A stretch of 64,000 bases of DNA from Monoplex corrugatus (Eukaryota; Mollusca; Gastropoda; Littorinimorpha; Ranellidae). Where the stretch lies: NCBI GenBank assembly GCA_030674185.1, contig CM060312.1:32071313-32135312 (forward strand), given 5' to 3'. Both the position numbers and the translations under genes were made by a program. Shown here piece after piece: positions 34,578 through 45,971 of this stretch. The notes beneath the pieces are model-generated. The model had not been told where the DNA came from. It saw only the letters and a list, made by a program, of their open reading frames with translations, and searched no databases. Positions within the stretch are counted from its first letter, which is position 1, and each line of letters begins with the position of its first letter.

Positions 34578-37036
34578 CCCATGGATGTACCAGGCAACAA
34601 TAAAGTTAGCTCCCTTGTAGTACATGCCTAAGATGTACCAGGCAACAATAAAGTTAGCTTCCCTTGTACGAACATGCCTATAGATGTACCAGGCAACAAT
34701 AAAGTTAGCTTCCTTGTATCGACATGCCTATAGATGTACCAGGCAACAATAAAGTTAGCTCCTTGTACGAACATGCCTATGATGTACCAGGCAACAATAA
34801 AGTTAGCTTCCTTGTACGTACATGCCTATGATGTACCAGGCAACAATAAAGTTAGCTTCCTTGTATGTACATGCCTATGATGTACCAGGCAATAAAAAGT
34901 TAGCTTCCTTCACCTACATGCCCTATAGATTGTGCCAGGCACAATTTTAAGATTAGCTTCATTGACGAACATGCCTATGGTGTACCAGGCAACAATAAAT
35001 TATCTCCTTGTACGTAAATGCTATTAGATGTACAGCAACAATGAAGTTAGCTTCTTGATCGACAGCCTATGGATTGTACCAGGGAACAATAAAGTTAGCT
35101 TTCTTCTGTATCGTACATGCTCTATGGATGTACCAGGCAATCATTTAAATAATTTCCTTTTTTTAGGTCTTGTACATCCTAAGAATGTACAGGCAAGAAT
35201 CTAAATTAGCTTACCTTGTAGTAATGCCTATGGATGTTTCTATGCAACTATACATTTGCTTCTTTGTAGTCATGCCCCATGATGTACCATGCAAGAATAA
35301 ACTTAGCTTCCTGTACGTCATGCTTAGATGTAACTCGATGTTTCATTAGCTTCTCTTGATCGTCCATTGTCTCTGGATTTGTCCATGGCCATCTGTAATT
35401 AGCTTTCCTTGTATCGTTTACTGCCTTGATGTACCACATCATTATCATTACTTCTTTGTACGTACATGCCATAGTTGATGTCTGCCTGGCAATAAAATTA
35501 GCTTCCTTGTCGACTGCCTCTGGTGTACTGAAATAATTCGCTTCTCTTTGTACGCATTGCTATGGTGTACCAGCAATTTGATAAGATTAGCTTCCCTTTT
35601 CGTACATGCCTTGATAGATGTACCATGGCCATCATAAGTTAGCTTCTTTGTACGAACATTGCTATAGATGTACCAGGCAACAATAAGTTAGCTTCCTTGT
35701 CGATACATTTCCTTGATGTACCTGGCATCAACAATTTGCTTTCTTTGTACGTACATGCCTATGGATGTACCCATGTCAAAATGGTTAGCTTCTTTGTACG
35801 TACATTGCCTATGGATGTCTACAGGCAACAATAAGTTGCTTCTTCTGTTGTACTGCTTATGGCATGTCTCAGTTGTCTACTTTAATCGAAATTTAGCTTT
35901 CTTGTCGTACATGCCTTGATGTACCAGCAACATAAAGTTAGCTTGCATTGTCGACATGCCTATTGATGTCCAGGCAACATAAAGTTAGCTTCTTGTCGAA
36001 CATGCCTATGATGTACCAGCACACCATAGTTAGCTGTCTGTACTGTACATGCCTTATGATGACAGGCAACATAGTTAGCTCCTTGTACGTACTGCTTGAT
36101 GTACAGGCAACATATTGTCTAGTCTGTGCTGTCGCTTTGATACGACACATGTCTATGTTGATGTACTGGCAACAATTAAAGTTAGGCTTCTTGTATGTAC
36201 ATGTCAACACCATTTGTTCAGCAACAATAAAATTAGCTTCATTGTACGAACATGCCTATAGATGTACCAGGCAACAATAAAATTAGCTTCCTTGTACGTA
36301 CATGCCTATGGATGTACCAGGCAACAATAAAGTTAGCTTCATTGTACGAACATGCCTATAGATGTACCAGGCAACAATAAAATTAGCTTCTTGTACGTAC
36401 ATGCCTATAGATGTACCAGGCAACAATAAGTTAGCTTCATTGTACGAACATGCCTATAGTTGTACCAGGCAACAATAAAATTAGCTTCTTTGTACGTACA
36501 TGCCTATGGATGTACCAGGCAACAATAAATTAGCTTCCTTGTACGTACATGCCTATGGATGTACCAGGCAACAATAAAGTTAGCTTCCTTGTACGTACAT
36601 GCCTATAGATGTACCAGGCAATAGTAAAATTAGCTTCCTTGTACGTACATGCCCTGGATGTACCAGGCAACAATAAAATTAGCTTCCTTGTACGTACATG
36701 CCTATGGATGTACCAGCAATAGTAAAATTAGCTTCCTTGTACGTACATGCCTATGGATGTACCAGGCAACAATAACATTAGCTTCTTTGTACGTACATGC
36801 CTATGGATGTACCAGGCAACAATAAAATTAGCTTCCTTGTACGTACATGCCCTGGATGTACCAGACAACAATAAAATTTGCTTCCTTGTACGTACATGCC
36901 TATGGATGTACCAGGCAATAGTAAAATTAGCTTCCTTGTACGTACATGCCTATGGATGTACCAGGCAATAGTAAAATTAGCTTCCTTGTACGTACATGCC
37001 TATGGATGTACCAGGCAATAGTAAAATTAGCTTCCT
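34578..37036. repeat. about 52-bp minisatellite, about 47 copies
   Basis: The unit is close to TTAGCTTCCTTGTACGTACA, TGCCTATGGATGTACCAGGC, AACAATAAAG. Units are regular at 34578-34890 and 36200-37036 but heavily scrambled by short indels between about 34900 and 36200. Open frames (VRTCLWMYQATIKLASLY...) are repeat artefacts. Confidence 0.93.
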
Positions 37037-37224
37037 CCCTCCCACCCCCATCCCCCAGGGTAGCCCACAGCTTCATGGCCTACTGGTGTCCATCCATTAG
37101 TGGAAGATTAAGGTCACGTGGGCAGCAGCCATGGTGGTCACCACCGCGAACAGGAAATGAGCTAATTCTCCCATCACTGTCAACAAGCAGAGATGAATTG
37201 CTGTTAGTACTGGACGCTCATTTT

Positions 37225-39085
37225 GATCGACGCCATCTGTCTGTCTGTTACTCTGTATGTCTGTCTGTGTCTGTCTGTATGTCTTGTCTGTTACTCTGTA
37301 TGTCTGTCTGTGTCTGTCTGTATGTCTGTCTGTGTCTCTCTTTGATCGACGCCATCTGTTTGTCTGTGTCTGTCTCTCTTTCTTTGATCGACACCTTCTG
37401 ACTGTCTGTCTGTGTCTGTCTGTCTCTCTTTGATCGATGCCATCTGTCTGTCTGTGTTTGTCTGTCTGTCCCATCTGTTTGTCTGTCTGTCCACTATTCT
37501 GGTATGCTCTTGTGTTGTCTGTCTCTCTTTGATTCGACGCCATCTGTCTGTCGTTCTATTTCTCTTTGATCGACGCCATCAGTCTGTCTGTCTGCTGTTC
37601 TTACTGTCAGCATTTGATCGTACGCCTTCTGTCTGACGTCTGTATGTCTGTCTCTTTGATCGACGCCATCTGTCGTTCCTGTGTCTGTCTTTGATCAACT
37701 GCCATCTGTCTGTCTGTGTCTGTCTGTCTCTCTTTGATGACCCATCTGTACGTCTTGTCTTCTTTGATCATGACCACCAGTTTGTCTGAGTCTGTCTTTC
37801 TTTGATCGACACCATTTGTCTGTGTCTGTCTGTCTGTCTTTGATCGACACCATTTGTCTATGTCTGTCTGTCTTTGATCGACACCATTTGTCTGTGTCTG
37901 TCTGTCTGTCTTTGATCGACACCATTTGTCTGTGTCTGTCTGTCTGTCTTTGATCAACACCATGTCTGTGTCCGTCTGTCTGTCTTTGATCGACACCATG
38001 TCTGTGTCTGTCTTTGATCGACACCATTTGTCTGTGTCTGTCTGTCTTTGATCGACACCATTTGTCTGTGTCTGTCTTTGACCGACACCATTTGTCTGTC
38101 TGTCTTTGATCGACACCATTTGTCTGTGTCTGTCTGTCTGTCTGTCTTTGATCGACACCATTTGTCTATGTCTGTCTGTCTTTGATCGACACCATTTGTC
38201 TGTGTCTGTCTGTCTGTCTGTCTTTGATCGACACCATTTGTCTGTGTCTGTCTGTCTTTGATCGACACCATTTGTCTGTGTCTGTCTGTCTGTCTGTCTT
38301 TGATCGACACCATTTGTCTATGTCTGTCTGTCTTTGATCGACACCATTTGTCTGTGTCTGTCTGTCTGTCTTTGATCAACACCATTTGTCTGTGTCTGTC
38401 TGTCTGTGTGTGTCTTTGATCGACACCATTTGTCTGTGTCTGTCTGTCTTTGATCGACACCATTTGTCTGTGTCTGTCTGTCTGTCTTTGATCAACACCA
38501 TTTGTCTGTGTCTGTCTGTCTGTGTGTGTCTTTGATCGACACCATTTGTCTGTGTCTGTCTGTCTGTCTGTCTGTCTTTGATCGACACCATTTGTCTGTG
38601 TCTGTCTGTCTTTGATCGACACCATTTGTCTGTGTCTGTCTGTCTGTCTGTCTTTGATCGACACCACTTGTCTGTGTCTGTCTGTCTGTCTTTGATCGAC
38701 ACCATTTGTCTGTGTCTGTCTGTCTGTCTGTCTTTGATCGACACCATTTGTCTGTGTCTGTCTGTCTGTCTGTCTTTGATCGACACCATTTGTCTGTGTC
38801 TGTCCGTCTGTCTGTCTTTGATCGACGCCATTTGGCTGTGTCTGTCTGTCTGTCTTTGATCGACACCATTTGTCTGTGTCTCTGTCTGTCTGTCTTTGAT
38901 CGACACCATTTGTCTGTGTCTGTCCGTCTGTCTGTCTTTGATCGACGCCATTTGGCTGTGTCTGTCTGTCTGTCTTTGATCGACACCATTTGGCTGTGTC
39001 TGTCTGTCTGTCTTTGATCGACACCATTTGGCTGTGTCTGTCTGTCTCTCTTTGATCGACACCATCTGTCTGTGTCTCCCCCTCT
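37225..39085. repeat. minisatellite of GATCGACACCATTTGTCTGT type with internal (CTGT)n
   Basis: The unit is TTTGATCGACACCATTTGTC then TGTGTCTG plus a variable number of TCTG. Length varies between units through the tetranucleotide run. Minus-strand frames (MVSIKDRQTDRHRQ...) are artefacts. Confidence 0.93.
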
Positions 39086-39090
39086 CTCAA

Positions 39091-39253
39091 ATGACATCTG
39101 GGTGGGTTGGGCTGTGACGCCGAATCTCCCCTATGTCCTCACTCACACACGCACTCACCTGCTTGAAGGTAATCATTAATTAAATGAATAAATACATGAA
39201 TAAATAGGCGGGCGGGCTGCTGAATCTCCCCTACATCCTCGCTCACACCTGCT
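39091..39253. repeat. 163-bp direct repeat, left copy
   Basis: Runs from ATGACATCTGGGTGGGTTGG to CTCGCTCACACCTGCT and is apparently identical to 41335-41497. Confidence 0.9.
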
Positions 39254-39394
39254 AGACGGTAATCATTAATTAAATGAATAAATACATGAATAAATCTCTA
39301 AGCAGCAGAATTTCATCACTCACCTCCCCCCCATCCCCCTTCCTCACCTCCGACATACACACACCCCGTTAGACGGCAATCATTAAAAAAAATA

Positions 39395-39435
39395 TACAGG
39401 TAGACGGGCTGAGGTACGGAATCTGTATATCCACC

Positions 39436-39493
<58 letters not shown>

Positions 39494-39522
39494 ACACACA
39501 CACTCACACAGACACACACACT

Positions 39523-39608
<86 letters not shown>

Positions 39609-39810
39609 AAACGGGCTGGCAGGCTGAGGAACGGAATCTGTACTCCACCCCTCTACACACACTACATATACACACACACACATACGCACACACACACACA
39701 CACACACACGTACGCGCACACACACGTACGCGTGCGCACGCACACATACAAACAATAAACGGGTAGACGGGCTGAGGAACGGAATCTGCACATCCACCCC
39801 TCCACACACA

Positions 39811-39900
<90 letters not shown>

Positions 39901-39947
39901 CAATAAACGGGTAGGCGGGCTGAGGAACGGATTCTATACATCCACCC

Positions 39948-40020
<73 letters not shown>

Positions 40021-40025
40021 AATAC
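39395..40025. repeat. higher-order CA arrays
   Basis: Four long (CA)n runs (about 39438, 39656, 39805 and 39955 onward), each preceded by a unit like GGGCTGAGGAACGGAATCTG plus ATCCACCCCTCTACA. The repeating unit is therefore motif plus microsatellite, about 150-200 bp. Confidence 0.85.
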
Positions 40026-40255
40026 ATGTACACACACCACCTGCTGGACAGCACTCATCATCAGATGAATAAATCAATAAATCGATGGGCGGTTTAAAAG
40101 ACGAAATCTCCTCCCTCCCCTCCCCTCCCCCCCCCCCCACCGCCCCCCACCGCCCCAAACACACACACCTGCTTAATGGCAATCACGAAAAATGAAACTA
40201 ATAGAAACGGTGGGCTAGCAGAATATTGCCTCCTCTTCCTCCTCCTCCTCTACAG

Positions 40256-41334
40256 ATACATCATCATCATCATCATCATTCTCCTGCCCGTGATGGGCGT
40301 AGAGGAGAGATGAGAGACACTCTTGAAGCCAGCCGTCGCCAACCGGTCCTGTCCTCCGCCTGTCGCACCAGCGTGGGGCCATCCAACCTGGTCCATTCTT
40401 TGATGTTGTCCATCCAGCATTTGGCTTGTCGTCCCCTTCGTCTGCCGCCTCCCAGTGTACCCTGGAGGACCGTTTTGGGCAGTGAGTTGTGGCGTGTGAC
40501 ATGCCCGAACCACGACAGCTTCCTGTTCTTGACTGTTGCCAGGAGGGGTTCTTGTGGGCCTGCGAGTGTTGTTATTTGGCTCCACACAAAGTCGTTTGTC
40601 TTCCGATCTTGCCAAGAGATCCTGAGCAAGCGCCTGAAGCATTTAGTTTCAAACGTCTGGATTCTCTTGGTGGTCTCTGCTGTCATGGTCCAGCTCTCGC
40701 ATCCATACAGCAGGATGGGGAGCACCAGGGACTTGTACAGCTTCATCTTCGATGGAAAGCCGATCTCTCTGCTCTTCCAGATCTTGTTTAGCTTTACCAT
40801 TGCTACTGTTGCGATCGCTAGTCTGGTCTTGATTTCTGTTGTAGAGCGACCGTCTTTGGTGAGAGTGGCGCCAAGGTATTTGAAAGCGTCCACTTCTTCA
40901 AGCTGTTGCCCGTTCATGTAGATTTCAGCATGGGTGTTGGTTGTGCTGTTGACCAGGACTTTGCTTTTTTCTGTGCTCACTTCCATTCCGTGTGCACCTG
41001 CACTTTCTTCCAGTCTCATGGTCAGGTCTTGTAGTTCTTCGTTGCTGCCTCCCATCAGGTCGATGTCATCTGCGAACCTCAGGTTGTTGATGGTTCTTCC
41101 TCCGATGGAGACAGTGGAGTGGAAGTCATGGAGGGCTTCACGCATGATGTTCTCCAGGAAGAGATTGAACAGCACGGGAGAGAGTAGGCAGCCTTGACGG
41201 ACTCCAACTGTGGTCTTGAAGTAGTCCCCTATCTGGTTGTTGAGGAGAACTGCGCTGCTGGCAGTGTTATACAGCGCCTGGATGGTTTGGAAGATATGAG
41301 AGACAGATACATACACACCTCCTAAATGGCCTAG
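40256..41334 (-). mobile_element. RTE-like LINE, reverse transcriptase C-terminal two-thirds (346-codon open frame)
   Basis: The minus-strand frame 41316-40276 is intact. RT blocks: VGVRQGCLLSPVLFNLFLEN (residues about 37-56), LRFADDIDLM with the catalytic DD (about 79-88), EVDAFKYLGATLTKDGRS, LYGCESWTMTAETTKRI, RRLLRISWQDRKTNDFVW, KLSWFGHVTRHNSLPKTVL and a terminal GGGRRRGRQAKCWMDNIKEW. The endonuclease and first RT blocks are missing, so it is 5'-truncated. The 3' end runs into (ATG)n at 40259-40279. The intact frame implies a fairly recent insertion. Confidence 0.85.
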
Positions 41335-41497
41335 ATGACATCTGGGTGGGTTGGGCTGTGACGCCGAATCTCCCCTATGTCCTCACTCACACACGCACTC
41401 ACCTGCTTGAAGGTAATCATTAATTAAATGAATAAATACATGAATAAATAGGCGGGCGGGCTGCTGAATCTCCCCTACATCCTCGCTCACACCTGCT
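41335..41497. repeat. 163-bp direct repeat, right copy
   Basis: Identical by eye to 39091-39253. It begins exactly where the RTE-like LINE at 40256-41334 ends. Confidence 0.9.
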
Positions 41498-41590
41498 GTA
41501 TCCATCATCATCATCATCATCATCATCTATCTATCTTCATCGCCGTGGACGACAGTGGGAGCTCCACTCTTTGTCACGAAGGATCTACAA
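41497..41590 (-). mobile_element. RTE-like LINE 3' terminus, about 90 bp
   Basis: CATCGCCGTGGACGACAGTG and GAGCTCCACTCTTTGTCACG after (CAT)n match the 3' end of the copy at 42545-42960; extremely 5'-truncated. Confidence 0.65.
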
Positions 41591-41626
41591 AAATAAATAA
41601 AGGAGAGTGTGTGTTTGTAGTTTGTA

Positions 41627-42170
41627 CTTTGTAGTTTGCTCAAGAAGGATTCACTGCACTCGGAAAACTCCATATGCGCTCCACCCAAAATCTGCTAGTA
41701 ATTATGTGACAGACTTCCGATGCCTGTGCAAAAACCCTATGCGCTGGCCAGGTCTTGAAATGGGGGAAAGGGGGAAGAGGGTCCTATGAAACATTAAGGG
41801 GAAGACTACAGATTTGAAGGAGCAGTTCTTTTTTTCTCTAAACAATGGTTAGGAAACAAAAATTGTCGAAGTCAAGACTACAAATCCATGTTTTGAGGGT
41901 TAGCACCCACCTACTTTGAGCCCCAATATCTCCACTTTGGTGTTGAATTGAACTATAATTCAAACTGTGGATGAAAATATAAAGATTTATCTATGCAATG
42001 ATATAAAAACTTAATAGATTCTCAGAAAAAAATGTGTTTTTTTTGTAACAATTCAGGTAGGTCTGGCCCCTTAAGCTGACACCATCACCAGAATGATGGA
42101 AAAGTTAAGATGGGCAGCAAACAGGCCACTTTTTAATGTTGCGGGCTGGGATTGAACTCAAGATGTGATG
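41627..42170 (-). mobile_element. SINE (family B) split by a TTAA MITE
   Basis: The two SINE parts (41627-41797 and 42071-42170) join across the MITE. Strings GTTTGCTCAAGAAGGATTCA, AAAACCCTATGCGCTGG, then GCTGACACCATCACCAGAAT and GGCCACTTTTTAATGTTG are the family's consecutive blocks. Confidence 0.75.
41794..42074. mobile_element. 273-bp MITE with TTAA duplication, inserted in a SINE
   Basis: TTAA at 41794 and 42071 flank a unit starting GGGGAAGACTAC and ending inversely GGGGCCAGACCTAC. Uninterrupted family members have ATTAAGCTGACACC or a one-base variant at the same point, giving a virtual empty site. TTAA targeting suggests piggyBac-type mobilisation. No coding capacity. Confidence 0.75.
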
Positions 42171-42544
42171 AGAAACAGAATCTAACACCCCTCTCCCCCC
42201 CCCACCCCCAAACCTCCCCATACATACCTGCGGTTCCACCACTTTCCTTCGACTGTTCCGAATCCAGTTGAGCTCCTAGTCGTGTTGCACCTTTTTACAG
42301 CAGACAAAACGAAAATAGACAAAAGATTAGAAAAATAAGATATCCAAGAGACGGAACAACACCCGTCAACCAATACACCACACAACAGTAGATCAAGTGG
42401 TTTGGGCCACCTGACCAGTATGCCAGTCAACCAGACAGCCTTTCGAGCGTACGCGTATACGATGCTCGAACTTCAGAGCCAGAGAAAGATTACTGTGGCG
42501 TGACTGGACAGATGGGAGTGGTGCACCAGACCAGGCATCAGGAC

Positions 42545-42960
42545 AGGCTGTATCCATCATCATCATCATTATCTATCTTCATCGCCGTGGACGACAGTGG
42601 GAGCTCCACTCTTTGTCACGAAGGATCTCCAGGCGACACGGTCTCTGCTCCTGTGTATGATGTCATGGAGCCCCAGTTTGCAGGCGTCAGCGATGTTGTC
42701 CATGAAGGATTTTGCTGGCCTTCCTTGTTTTCTCTTTGCCTCGACTCTCCCCTGCAGGACTGATGTCATCAAATCGGTTCTTGTGTTTCTGTTTGTGTGC
42801 CCGATATATTTCAGTTTTCTTTTGTTGATGTCTGGGAGCATTTTACGCTGGACAGCTCATTCCTTTAGCACGCTTTCGTTGGTTCTTTTGTCTGTCCATT
42901 TTACTCCAGGAAATGTCACAAAAGGAAAGGAAGACTGTATCCAATCCTCTGAAAATAGGC
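42545..42960 (-). mobile_element. RTE-like LINE fragment
   Basis: The minus frame reads LPDINKRKLKYIGHTNRNTR, TDLMTSVLQGRVEAKRKQGR, PAKSFMDNIADACKLGLHDI and VAWRSFVTKSGAPTVVHG, the C-terminal block of this family, ending in (ATG)n at 42552. A related copy lies at 54525-54745. Confidence 0.8.
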
Positions 42961-43017
42961 TGGGCAGGGTCCAGGAATCGCCCAGGCCCTGGTGCGGTAG
43001 TACTAATAATGATAATG

Positions 43018-43330
43018 ATATTTATACGGCACTCAATCTTGATTCAAGAATCAAACCAAGGCGTGCACTCCTATCATTCACCAAAGCAATCACCAACAAT
43101 GACCAAATCTCCAGGGCACAAAGCACATGCAAACCGGGAGTGGGAAGACAGGAGGGGAATAGGGCATGTGACCCCTGACCCAAGCCGTCATCTCCTCTCT
43201 CTGTCTCTGTCTGTGTCTGTCTGTCTGTCTGTCTCTCTCTCACATGCACAGGGTTTGCAAGGATGCCAATCTTGCATAAGCAGAACATCATACATGTGGC
43301 CTTTAGTCTACCATGCCATGAATGGGTACC
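43018..43330 (+). repeat. dispersed repeat (GCCAAATCTTGATTCAAG family)
   Basis: Shares ATCTTGATTCAAGAATC, CATTCACCAAAGCAATCACC, CCAGGGCACAAAGCACATGC and TGACCCAAGCCGTCATC with 29105-29300. Carries an internal (CTGT)n patch at 43200-43240. Confidence 0.65.
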
Positions 43331-43639
43331 TGTTGGAGAGGTAGGTTCATTTCCCAGGTCCCTTCCCTTGAGTCCCTATTAGCCTTCTGCTTTGCTTTTC
43401 TGAAGTCTTGGTCATTAAAAAAGAGAGGAGAAAGAAAAAGGGTGAACACGTGTGTGTGACAGATAAGACGACAACTTGGGTTAAGGGTCATTCGTTGAAC
43501 AGGCTTGAGTGTACCCTAGCTCAGCATCCTGTGTCCGTGCGTGCATGTGTGTGTTCTATCAGTTCCACACGGAAGGTCCTGTATGCTCCCCCTAAAAGTG
43601 AAGTGACGATCGTTTACTTCTGGGTATAACTTGTCAGAA

Positions 43640-43900
43640 TTGCTGCCTCGGATAGCACAGCTGAAGAGGAACATCAATGCACGTGCAGAATGAGTTACCC
43701 CTAAATTAGGTACAGCACTCCTGAAAAGAAGATGAAAGGCGTTCTTAATAACAAATGCCTATCAGTTAACATCAGGAAGAGAGTTCTTGAATGTTATGTA
43801 GAACCGATACTGTAGTACGGTTGTGAGGTATGGACAGTCAACAAGCAAAGTCAGAACAAGATTGAGGCAATTGAAATGTGCTTTCTAAGAAGAATGTTGA
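43640..43900 (+). mobile_element. RTE-like LINE fragment abutting the assembly gap
   Basis: GCCTATCAGTTAACATCAGG, AAGAGAGTTCTTGAATG and ATTGAGGCAATTGAAATGTG match 50560-50720. Cut by the gap at 43901. Confidence 0.7.
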
Positions 43901-44000
43901 NNNNNNNNNNNNNNNNNNNNNNNNNNNNNNNNNNNNNNNNNNNNNNNNNNNNNNNNNNNNNNNNNNNNNNNNNNNNNNNNNNNNNNNNNNNNNNNNNNNN
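43901..44000. other. assembly gap (100 N)
   Basis: Exactly 100 ambiguous bases, a conventional gap of unknown size. The Polinton fragment starts just beyond it. Confidence 1.
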
Positions 44001-44040
44001 GAGTCAGGTAAAAGGCCATAGTTTTGTTGTTGTTGTTGTT

Positions 44041-44262
44041 TTAATTGCGGTGATTCTCAATCCTCGGATTTGGAAGCACGTATCCCAAACAGCTCCCCAG
44101 CAGAGTGATCCACAAGTTGTCTGGTCCGTATCCTCGAGATAAATTGTACAGAGACACTGCTGTCACCACGTAAATAAGAAACATCTGACTAAAAAAAACG
44201 ATCTCGCTGCGTGGAAGCTGCTTGCCAAACAGATCCCAAAAGCGAGAAGATAGTTTTACCAC
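44041..44262 (-). CDS. Polinton small membrane protein
   Basis: A 73-codon frame. After a basic head comes a hydrophobic segment (FFSQMFLIYVVTAVSLYNLS), then LWITLLGSCLGYVLPNP, i.e. two likely membrane passes. Short two-pass proteins occur beside the integrase in Polinton/Maverick elements. It lies 142 bp downstream of the integrase stop in the same direction. Precise role unknown. Confidence 0.6.
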   Translation of the reverse strand: MVKLSSRFWDLFGKQLPRSEIVFFSQMFLIYVVTAVSLYNLSRGYGPDNLWITLLGSCLGYVLPNPRIENHRN

Positions 44263-44403
44263 TTCTTTTTCTTTCTTCTACACTCTCCATGACACGAGAT
44301 CTTTCTCAGAAACCCAAGAATTAAACGAAGAGGGGTAACCCCACCACTTCACAAAATATTCTCGTTGTTTTCTCTTCCGCGATCTCAGAACCGATTCTAT
44401 GCG

Positions 44404-45315
44404 TTAGATGTCTTTTTTCCCTACTTTCTGAAGTTCTTGTTCGTAAAAAGAACCTTTCAGTTCGTCGCCCGCTTCGTCTTTTAACAGGTAGGTCACTGGA
44501 ATCGTCTTTTTGATTCTGTTGATGAAAAACAATTCCTCCGTCCACGATGGTAGGTAGCCTTTCTTAAACACTCTTCTGCTTTGACTGATACGCACTGTAT
44601 CTCCTACTTTCAGACGAGGTCTTTTATATTCTTTATTGTCTCCATAGAGTCTCTGCCAGATTTCTTCTTGATTAGTGGTGTCCACGTCTACCGGTCTCGT
44701 CTTGATGCTACGATGATACGCGTGATTATAACTGGTTACCAACTGAGACAACACGTCCGTATAGGTTAGAGTGTTCTTGCAGGTAAAATATCGCCATAGC
44801 TTGTCTTTCAGCGTGCGATTAAAACGTTCGACGATCGCAGCTTTGATATCCTCGTTCTCAGTAACAAAAAAGTCGATACCCTCGTCTTTTAAAAACTTTT
44901 GAAACTGCTTGTTCAAAACTTCGGAACCTTTGTCCGTTTGTATACGTCTGGGTGTTCTACCTCCTGCCAAAATCTTCTCAAACGCTCGGACTAATTCCAC
45001 TCCCGTTTTCTTTTTTAAAGGCACCACCCACGCGTATTTGCTTAACACATCGATACAAGTCAGTAGAAACGAATATCCCTCATTATGCTTTCTTAAAGTT
45101 TGTACATCGATCAGATCGCATTGCCATTGATGATCTATCCCTCCAACGACAACCTTACGTCTCGGAAAACGACGCAAGACCCGTTTTTGTAGCGTGTAAG
45201 CGTCTTGAAAACTCAACCACTCTTTCACTTTTTTCGATTTTGGAAGTCTCCTCGCACCTCCGAACCCTGCTGGATGCGCGGGGTTGTAATACTGACTCTC
45301 TAAAACCCTTCCCAT
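44404..45315 (-). CDS. Polinton retrovirus-type integrase (rve)
   Basis: An intact 303-codon frame. The catalytic triad is visible as D67 (HQWQCDLIDV), D128 (RIQTDKGSEVLN) and E163 (IVERFNRTLKDKLW), a DD35E arrangement. The C-terminal part (LKVGDTVRISQSRRVFKKGY, YLLKDEAGDELKGSFYEQEL) looks like the SH3/chromo-like tail. This is the integrase type carried by Polinton (Maverick) virus-like transposons of animals, which inserts the linear element. Its first residues overlap the upstream ORF in another frame. Closest call: Polinton rather than LTR retrotransposon, because the neighbours are packaging and virion-type genes. Confidence 0.85.
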   Translation of the reverse strand: MGRVLESQYYNPAHPAGFGGARRLPKSKKVKEWLSFQDAYTLQKRVLRRFPRRKVVVGGIDHQWQCDLIDVQTLRKHNEGYSFLLTCIDVLSKYAWVVPLKKKTGVELVRAFEKILAGGRTPRRIQTDKGSEVLNKQFQKFLKDEGIDFFVTENEDIKAAIVERFNRTLKDKLWRYFTCKNTLTYTDVLSQLVTSYNHAYHRSIKTRPVDVDTTNQEEIWQRLYGDNKEYKRPRLKVGDTVRISQSRRVFKKGYLPSWTEELFFINRIKKTIPVTYLLKDEAGDELKGSFYEQELQKVGKKDI

Positions 45316-45971
45316 TCTTGTTTTGTCTTTTTTTTTTCTTTCTTCTTTTCCGATCCGGTTCTTCTTTTTTCTCTTCTCCGCGGATTAAACTTCGACGATC
45401 CGGATTGCCGATCAGATCTTGAGGTAGGTTCATCTGTCTTAAAGCCTGAGCAAAGGTTTCCCACCCCACTGGACTATCTTTTTTTTTTTTTTGACGTTTT
45501 CTTAATACATCATTTATCAAATCTACGAGGTTTGAACGTCTCAGCGTTTGTCCTTGGTAAGTCACCTCCCCTCGACTGTCCCAAGACAGGTCCGTGTTCT
45601 GTTTGATGCGACGCAATTTCATTTCTGCCTTTTTCTTCATAGATTTCGGAACACTGTCTAACACTTCCCTCGTCACGAGATCGTCATGCTTTTCTTTTTC
45701 GTTCGATTTTTCTTCTTGTGCTGGTGGCGTTGCCATCTTCACATACCCCAACGGTTGGTTGTTATACTGTTCAAACCTCTTTAAAAACCGAAACAGCATC
45801 TGATTCAAATTTTGGACTTTCTCATAATCACTCACTCCTTCAGAATTCAATACATCACGCATGTCACTGTCTTTTTTTTTTTAGGCTTTCCGCTGCTGCG
45901 TTCGAAACTGGTGACGTCTTGCCTTCTAATATACGAGGGTCTACTAACATCATCTTCTTAGTATACTCCAT
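45155..45971 (-). CDS. Polinton ORF of unknown function (frameshift in an A run)
   Basis: The ATG at 45971 overlaps the previous stop (TAATG). The first segment begins MEYTKKMMLVDPRILEG; after the 11-base homopolymer at 45872-45882 the reading continues one frame over with MRDVLNSEGVSDYEKVQNLN, later DSRGEVTYQGQTLRRSNLVD and a Lys/Arg-rich stretch. Charged, no membrane helix, no enzyme motif recognised. The break lies in the homopolymer, so it may be a real mutation or a sequencing error. The C-terminal part overlaps the integrase start; the true end may be upstream of 45155. Confidence 0.6.

Noticed and set aside
37607..39097. Long Asp/Arg/Gln/Thr-rich minus-strand ORFs
   Set aside because: Translations of the GATCGACACC/CTGT minisatellite.
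39316..39903. Cys/Val and His/Thr repeat ORFs here and in all other CA/TG tracts
   Set aside because: Microsatellite translations with no independent coding evidence.
39091..41497. The 163-bp repeats as a target-site duplication of the LINE
   Set aside because: The left copy lies 1 kb from the LINE 3' end, so the copies do not directly flank the insertion.
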